Assembly (NCBI RefSeq): GCF_900187885.1
Contig: NZ_FYEK01000044.1
Coordinates: forward strand, 1 to 64,000
Source: Thermoflexus hugenholtzii JAD2
Lineage (GTDB): Bacteria; Chloroflexota; Anaerolineae; Thermoflexales; Thermoflexaceae
Direction of reading: 5' to 3'
DNA length: 64,000 nucleotides
Of this stretch, positions 60,869 to 64,000 are shown piece by piece. A program made the translations under genes and the position numbers. The notes below the pieces were generated by a model, which saw only the letters and a program-made list of their open reading frames with translations, was not told the DNA's origin and searched no databases. How positions within the stretch are numbered: position 1 is the first letter of the stretch; every line of letters starts with the position of its first letter.

Positions 60869-61603
60869 TCACTCCCCATGGTTTTGAGAGTTCCGCTTTT
60901 CCTCTAAGTGACGCCGCCGGGCGATGAAGAAGGCGATCCCGCTGGTGAGGGCGCTCAACGCGAGGGCGCCCAGACTCAAGGGCTGAACCCCACCCTTCCA
61001 GATGGCCAGGGGCGGGATCTGCGGCTGCGCCGGCAGGCCCAGCGTCTCCGGCGGTGCCGGAAGCACCATGATGACCCCCAGACCGCCCATCTGGGTCTCT
61101 CCATAGATCTGAGCCTCGGGGTAGCGATCCTTCAGAGCGGCCACCCGCGCCTGGGCCTCCGCCAGGATCTCCTCCCGGGTTCCGCACTGCAGGGCCCCCG
61201 CCGGGCAAGTTCGGACGCACCACGGCTCCTCGCCCCTCTGAACCAGATCCAGACACGAAGCGCATTTGGAGACGCGTCCGTCCACCAGGCGCGGCACCTG
61301 ATACGGGCAAACCTCGACGCAATAGCCACACCCGCTGCATCGGCCGAAATCCACCAGCGTGAAACCATCACGCTTGTAGAGGGCGCCGGTCGGACAGACC
61401 TGAACGCACGCCGCCTCCGCACAGTGGAAGCAACGATGCGGGACGAAGGCGCCCTGCAGCTCGGGAAAGCGGCCCCACACCACCTCCCGGATCTCCACCC
61501 ATCGCTCTCCTGGGGCCAGCTCCCGGCCGGCCTTGCAAGCGATCACACATGCTTGGCAACCCAGACACCGACTCAGGTCGATCAGCATCGCCAGCCGGGC
61601 CAC
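60869..61603 (-). CDS. four-cluster ferredoxin subunit with C-terminal membrane anchor
   Basis: 244 residues. Four Cys groups occur: CLGCQACVIACK, CFHCAEAACVQVCP, CSGCGYCVEVCP and CASCLDLVQRG with CVRTCP, the order seen in FdnH/PsrB/PhsB-type electron-transfer subunits. A hydrophobic C-terminal segment (SLGALALSALTSGIAFFIA) with a basic end anchors it. It links the catalytic subunit to the cytochrome b. It sits one base before the molybdopterin gene stop. Confidence 0.93.
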   Translation of the reverse strand: MARLAMLIDLSRCLGCQACVIACKAGRELAPGERWVEIREVVWGRFPELQGAFVPHRCFHCAEAACVQVCPTGALYKRDGFTLVDFGRCSGCGYCVEVCPYQVPRLVDGRVSKCASCLDLVQRGEEPWCVRTCPAGALQCGTREEILAEAQARVAALKDRYPEAQIYGETQMGGLGVIMVLPAPPETLGLPAQPQIPPLAIWKGGVQPLSLGALALSALTSGIAFFIARRRHLEEKRNSQNHGE

Positions 61604-61604
61604 T

Positions 61605-63881
61605 TCACACCTCCCGGATCAGGCGCACAAAATTCACCCGCATCCCCGCCCCGCCCGAGATCGGATCCAGACGATACCGGGTGATGAGCAGGTTGTCGCT
61701 CGCCCCCCGTCCCTCCGCCCGGCTCAACCGGGAACCCCGATGGCCGAAGCCGTGAACCAGATAGACGGCATCCTTGCGGATACGCGGGGTCGCCCGCACC
61801 CGCACCGGACCACTGCGGACGCCGTCCTGGTTCTCCAGGAGGACACGGTCGCCGTTCTTCAGGCCCAGCGCGGCAGCCATCTCATCGTTGACCCACACCT
61901 CGTTCTCCGGATAAACCTCCGCCAGCCAGGGGTTGTTCTGGGTCTTGCCGAAAGTGTGGAGCGGGTGCCGCCCATACAGCAGGCGGAAGTATCCCGGCGG
62001 CGGCTCCTCCACCGGCTCGTAAACAGGGAGCGGATCGAAACCCGCCCGGGCCAGGGCCTCCGAGTAGATCTCGATCTTGCCGCTGGGGGTGGGGAACGGC
62101 GTCTCCCCCTCCCCGTAGTCCTCCAGGTAAGGCTTGCCGGGCCATGTGAAGACCCCGCCCGCTTCCCGCAGCCGGTCCAGGGAGAGGCCCACGGACATCA
62201 GACGGGTGTTCAGGTATTCCTCGATGCTGGACCACTGAAAGTAATCGGCCAGACCCAGCCGCAGCCCCAGCTCCCGGGCGATCCACCACCCCGGACGGGT
62301 GTCGGGCAGGGGCTCGACTGCCGGCTCCCGCAAGGCGATGTAGGGTATGCGGTGAGAGGCTACCCACAGCTCGTCGTAACGCTCCAGGAACGTCGCCTCC
62401 GGCAGGACGATGTCCGCCCAGGCCAGGTGCTCCTGGGGGAGCACATCAATGGCCAGAACGAACTCCAGGCGCTTCAGGGCTTCGATGGTGCGGGGTACAT
62501 TGGGAATCGAGTGGAACAGGTTGACCCCGTAGACGACTAGGCCGCGGATCGGATAGGGCTGGCCAGTGATCATCGGCTCGATGAGCTCCTGGATGACCAC
62601 GGGGCCGGTGGCGAACTTGCTCCCCACCCCATCCGCGCGGGGTGGATGCCCTGGCGTGTCCGGGATCCGGATGCCCACCGCCGCCGCGCCGCACCCTCCC
62701 GCCGCCACCTCCACCGGGAAAGGTGGATGCGGATAGGGATCCAGGGCCGGCGCCCGCGGGAGGTAGAGGCCGCCCCGTCGCCCCACGTTGCCCAGCAACA
62801 CGTTCAGGATGAAGAGCGCGCGCATGCGCTGGGTGTCATTCCCATACCAGACCACGTGGCGCCCGGGCGGGATCACCACCTGAGGCCGGTGGGCCGCCAT
62901 CTCCCGGGCGACCTCCCGGATCACCTCCGCCGGGATCTCGGTGATCGGGGCCGCCCACTCCGGGGTGAAGGGGCGGATATGCTCCGCCAAGCGCTCAAAA
63001 CCAACCGTGTATTTCTCGATGTATTCACGATCGTAAAGCCCCTCGGTGATCAAGACGTTCATCCAGGCCAGAAGAAGGGCCGTGTCCGTGCCGGGCTTGA
63101 TGGGCAACCAGCGGTGCGCCTTCATCGCCGCGGTGGAATAGCGGGGATCCACCACCACGAGCTTCGCCCCCTGTGCCAGGGCCCGGGCGAAGTCCTGCAT
63201 CACCGTGTTGTGGGCGTTCTCCCCGATGTGATTGCCGATGAGGACGATGTAGCGGGTGTTCTCCCAGTCCACCGGCTCGTGACCGCCTATCCCCCGCCCG
63301 AAGGTGATCTGAGCGGCAACCTCGCGGGGGGTCAGGCAGAGGCCGGTGGCCGGCTTGCCAACGTTGGGGCTGCCGAAAGCCAGGGGCAAATAGTCCCCGA
63401 ACCAGAAATCTCCGGTGGTGTGGGCGAACCACGCCACCGACTCCGGCCCATATTGATCCCGGAGGCGAGCCAGCGCTTCCGCCGCTCGATCCAGCGCTTC
63501 CTCCCAGCTCGCCTCCCGGAACGACCAGGTCCCCCGCTCCCCCGTGCGGATCAGCGGCTTGCGCAGACGGTCCGGATCGTAAAGATGGGCTACAGCCGCC
63601 TGACCCCGGCCGCACAGACGGCCCCGGCTCTTCGGGTCCTTCGGGTTGCCCTCCACCTTCACGACCCGGCCGTTCACGGTATAGACCAGCATGCCGCAGC
63701 GCCACATGCACATATCGCAGTAGTTGTAAGTGATCCGCACCTCATCCGGGCGATACCAAGGCCAGCGCGCCCCACGGGTTCGCAGGAAGGCGAGCACAGG
63801 CTCCCCCAGCTGGGAGAGGCCCGTCCACATCCCCGCAAGAGCGCCCCCGCGCCGCAGGAATTCCCGACGGGTCAGCTTCAT
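61605..63881 (-). CDS. Tat-exported molybdopterin oxidoreductase, Psr/Phs-like
   Basis: 758 residues. A twin-arginine signal (KLTRREFLRRGG) precedes the [4Fe-4S] ligands C55, C58, C62 and C90 (CDMCMWRCGM ... GRLCGRGQ). C182 in ATGLCLTPREV is the likely Mo/W ligand, which fits polysulfide or thiosulfate reductase catalytic subunits better than a selenocysteine formate dehydrogenase. IGNHIGENAHN and ADIVLPEATFLERYDELW are family motifs. With a Fe-S and a cytochrome b subunit it forms a PsrABC/PhsABC-type complex facing the periplasm. Formate or arsenate activity is an alternative that only assay can settle. Confidence 0.9.
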   Translation of the reverse strand: MKLTRREFLRRGGALAGMWTGLSQLGEPVLAFLRTRGARWPWYRPDEVRITYNYCDMCMWRCGMLVYTVNGRVVKVEGNPKDPKSRGRLCGRGQAAVAHLYDPDRLRKPLIRTGERGTWSFREASWEEALDRAAEALARLRDQYGPESVAWFAHTTGDFWFGDYLPLAFGSPNVGKPATGLCLTPREVAAQITFGRGIGGHEPVDWENTRYIVLIGNHIGENAHNTVMQDFARALAQGAKLVVVDPRYSTAAMKAHRWLPIKPGTDTALLLAWMNVLITEGLYDREYIEKYTVGFERLAEHIRPFTPEWAAPITEIPAEVIREVAREMAAHRPQVVIPPGRHVVWYGNDTQRMRALFILNVLLGNVGRRGGLYLPRAPALDPYPHPPFPVEVAAGGCGAAAVGIRIPDTPGHPPRADGVGSKFATGPVVIQELIEPMITGQPYPIRGLVVYGVNLFHSIPNVPRTIEALKRLEFVLAIDVLPQEHLAWADIVLPEATFLERYDELWVASHRIPYIALREPAVEPLPDTRPGWWIARELGLRLGLADYFQWSSIEEYLNTRLMSVGLSLDRLREAGGVFTWPGKPYLEDYGEGETPFPTPSGKIEIYSEALARAGFDPLPVYEPVEEPPPGYFRLLYGRHPLHTFGKTQNNPWLAEVYPENEVWVNDEMAAALGLKNGDRVLLENQDGVRSGPVRVRATPRIRKDAVYLVHGFGHRGSRLSRAEGRGASDNLLITRYRLDPISGGAGMRVNFVRLIREV

Positions 63882-63911
63882 CGAAATCCTCCTCCAGCGG
63901 ACTTCAAACCC

Positions 63912-64000
63912 TCAAGGGCCAATGGGGCTTGCGACAGACGAAGCAGAGACCTCCCCTTCCCCGGTTTCAGCCTCCTGGTCGAAGGCCACCGGCAGCAAGC
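63912..64000 (-). CDS. C-terminal end of an unidentified protein (partial)
   Basis: Reading in from the right edge, the minus strand has an open frame of about 29 codons ending at TGA (63912-63914): a Glu/Ser-rich tail LLPVAFDQEAETGEGEVSAS. It ends 31 bases before the molybdopterin oxidoreductase start, so it may be the preceding gene of the operon. Too little is visible to name it, and chance openness cannot be excluded. Confidence 0.4.
   Translation of the reverse strand, partial: LLPVAFDQEAETGEGEVSASSVASPIGP

Overview
The window is GC-rich (roughly two thirds G+C by eye) bacterial chromosome with dense operons. Marker content points to a thermophilic, largely anaerobic or facultative Chloroflexota-type organism, perhaps close to Thermoflexus. 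This rests on unlinked rRNA genes, several 2-oxoacid:ferredoxin oxidoreductases, HdrA/Etf modules, a tungsten-type radical SAM maturase and a GH130 enzyme; it is an inference, not a sequence match.

Layout. 1-430: start of a membrane-anchored cytochrome c (cut by the window edge). 655-3962 (minus): GH130 phosphorylase and a GT4 fusion protein. 4092-12324 (plus): GDP-6-deoxysugar synthesis (rmd-like, gmd, phosphohexomutase), TatD nuclease, polyprenyl synthase, a GT2 glycosyltransferase and a membrane protein. 12362-18707: GT39-like and GT4 glycosyltransferases, small membrane and coiled-coil proteins, an orphan ABC permease and a PrsW-like protease. 18823-23716 (minus): tRNA-Ile, tRNA-Ala and a 23S rRNA gene split by two group I introns, each carrying a LAGLIDADG endonuclease; no 16S or 5S gene is linked. 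23944-31288 (minus): Uma2, RidA, AAC(3)-like, enoyl-CoA hydratase, CPBP protease, phospholipase D-like, hypothetical and M6-type peptidase genes. 31394-31854: remnants of a nucleotidyltransferase gene and an IS5-type transposase. 32248-35085: GAF-rich histidine kinase.

35309-56106 is a redox island. It holds NifJ with a dihydroorotate-dehydrogenase-like partner, then a minus-strand run korD-korA-korB-korC-hdrA(hdrA-hdrA-mvhD fusion)-hdrCB-etfA-etfB. A divergent plus-strand run porGD-porA-porB-CBS-ald-CoA transferase follows. Three distinct ferredoxin-reducing 2-oxoacid oxidoreductases thus sit next to a soluble Hdr/Etf module of the kind used for flavin-based electron bifurcation or confurcation. 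This is the best candidate for a poorly described system.

56137-57943 is a NarL-type two-component pair, followed by a radical SAM protein (57962-59140). 59197-63881 (minus) encodes a Tat-exported molybdopterin oxidoreductase of the Psr/Phs type, its Fe-S and cytochrome b subunits and a lipoprotein with two almost identical rhodanese domains, suggesting periplasmic sulfur-compound respiration.
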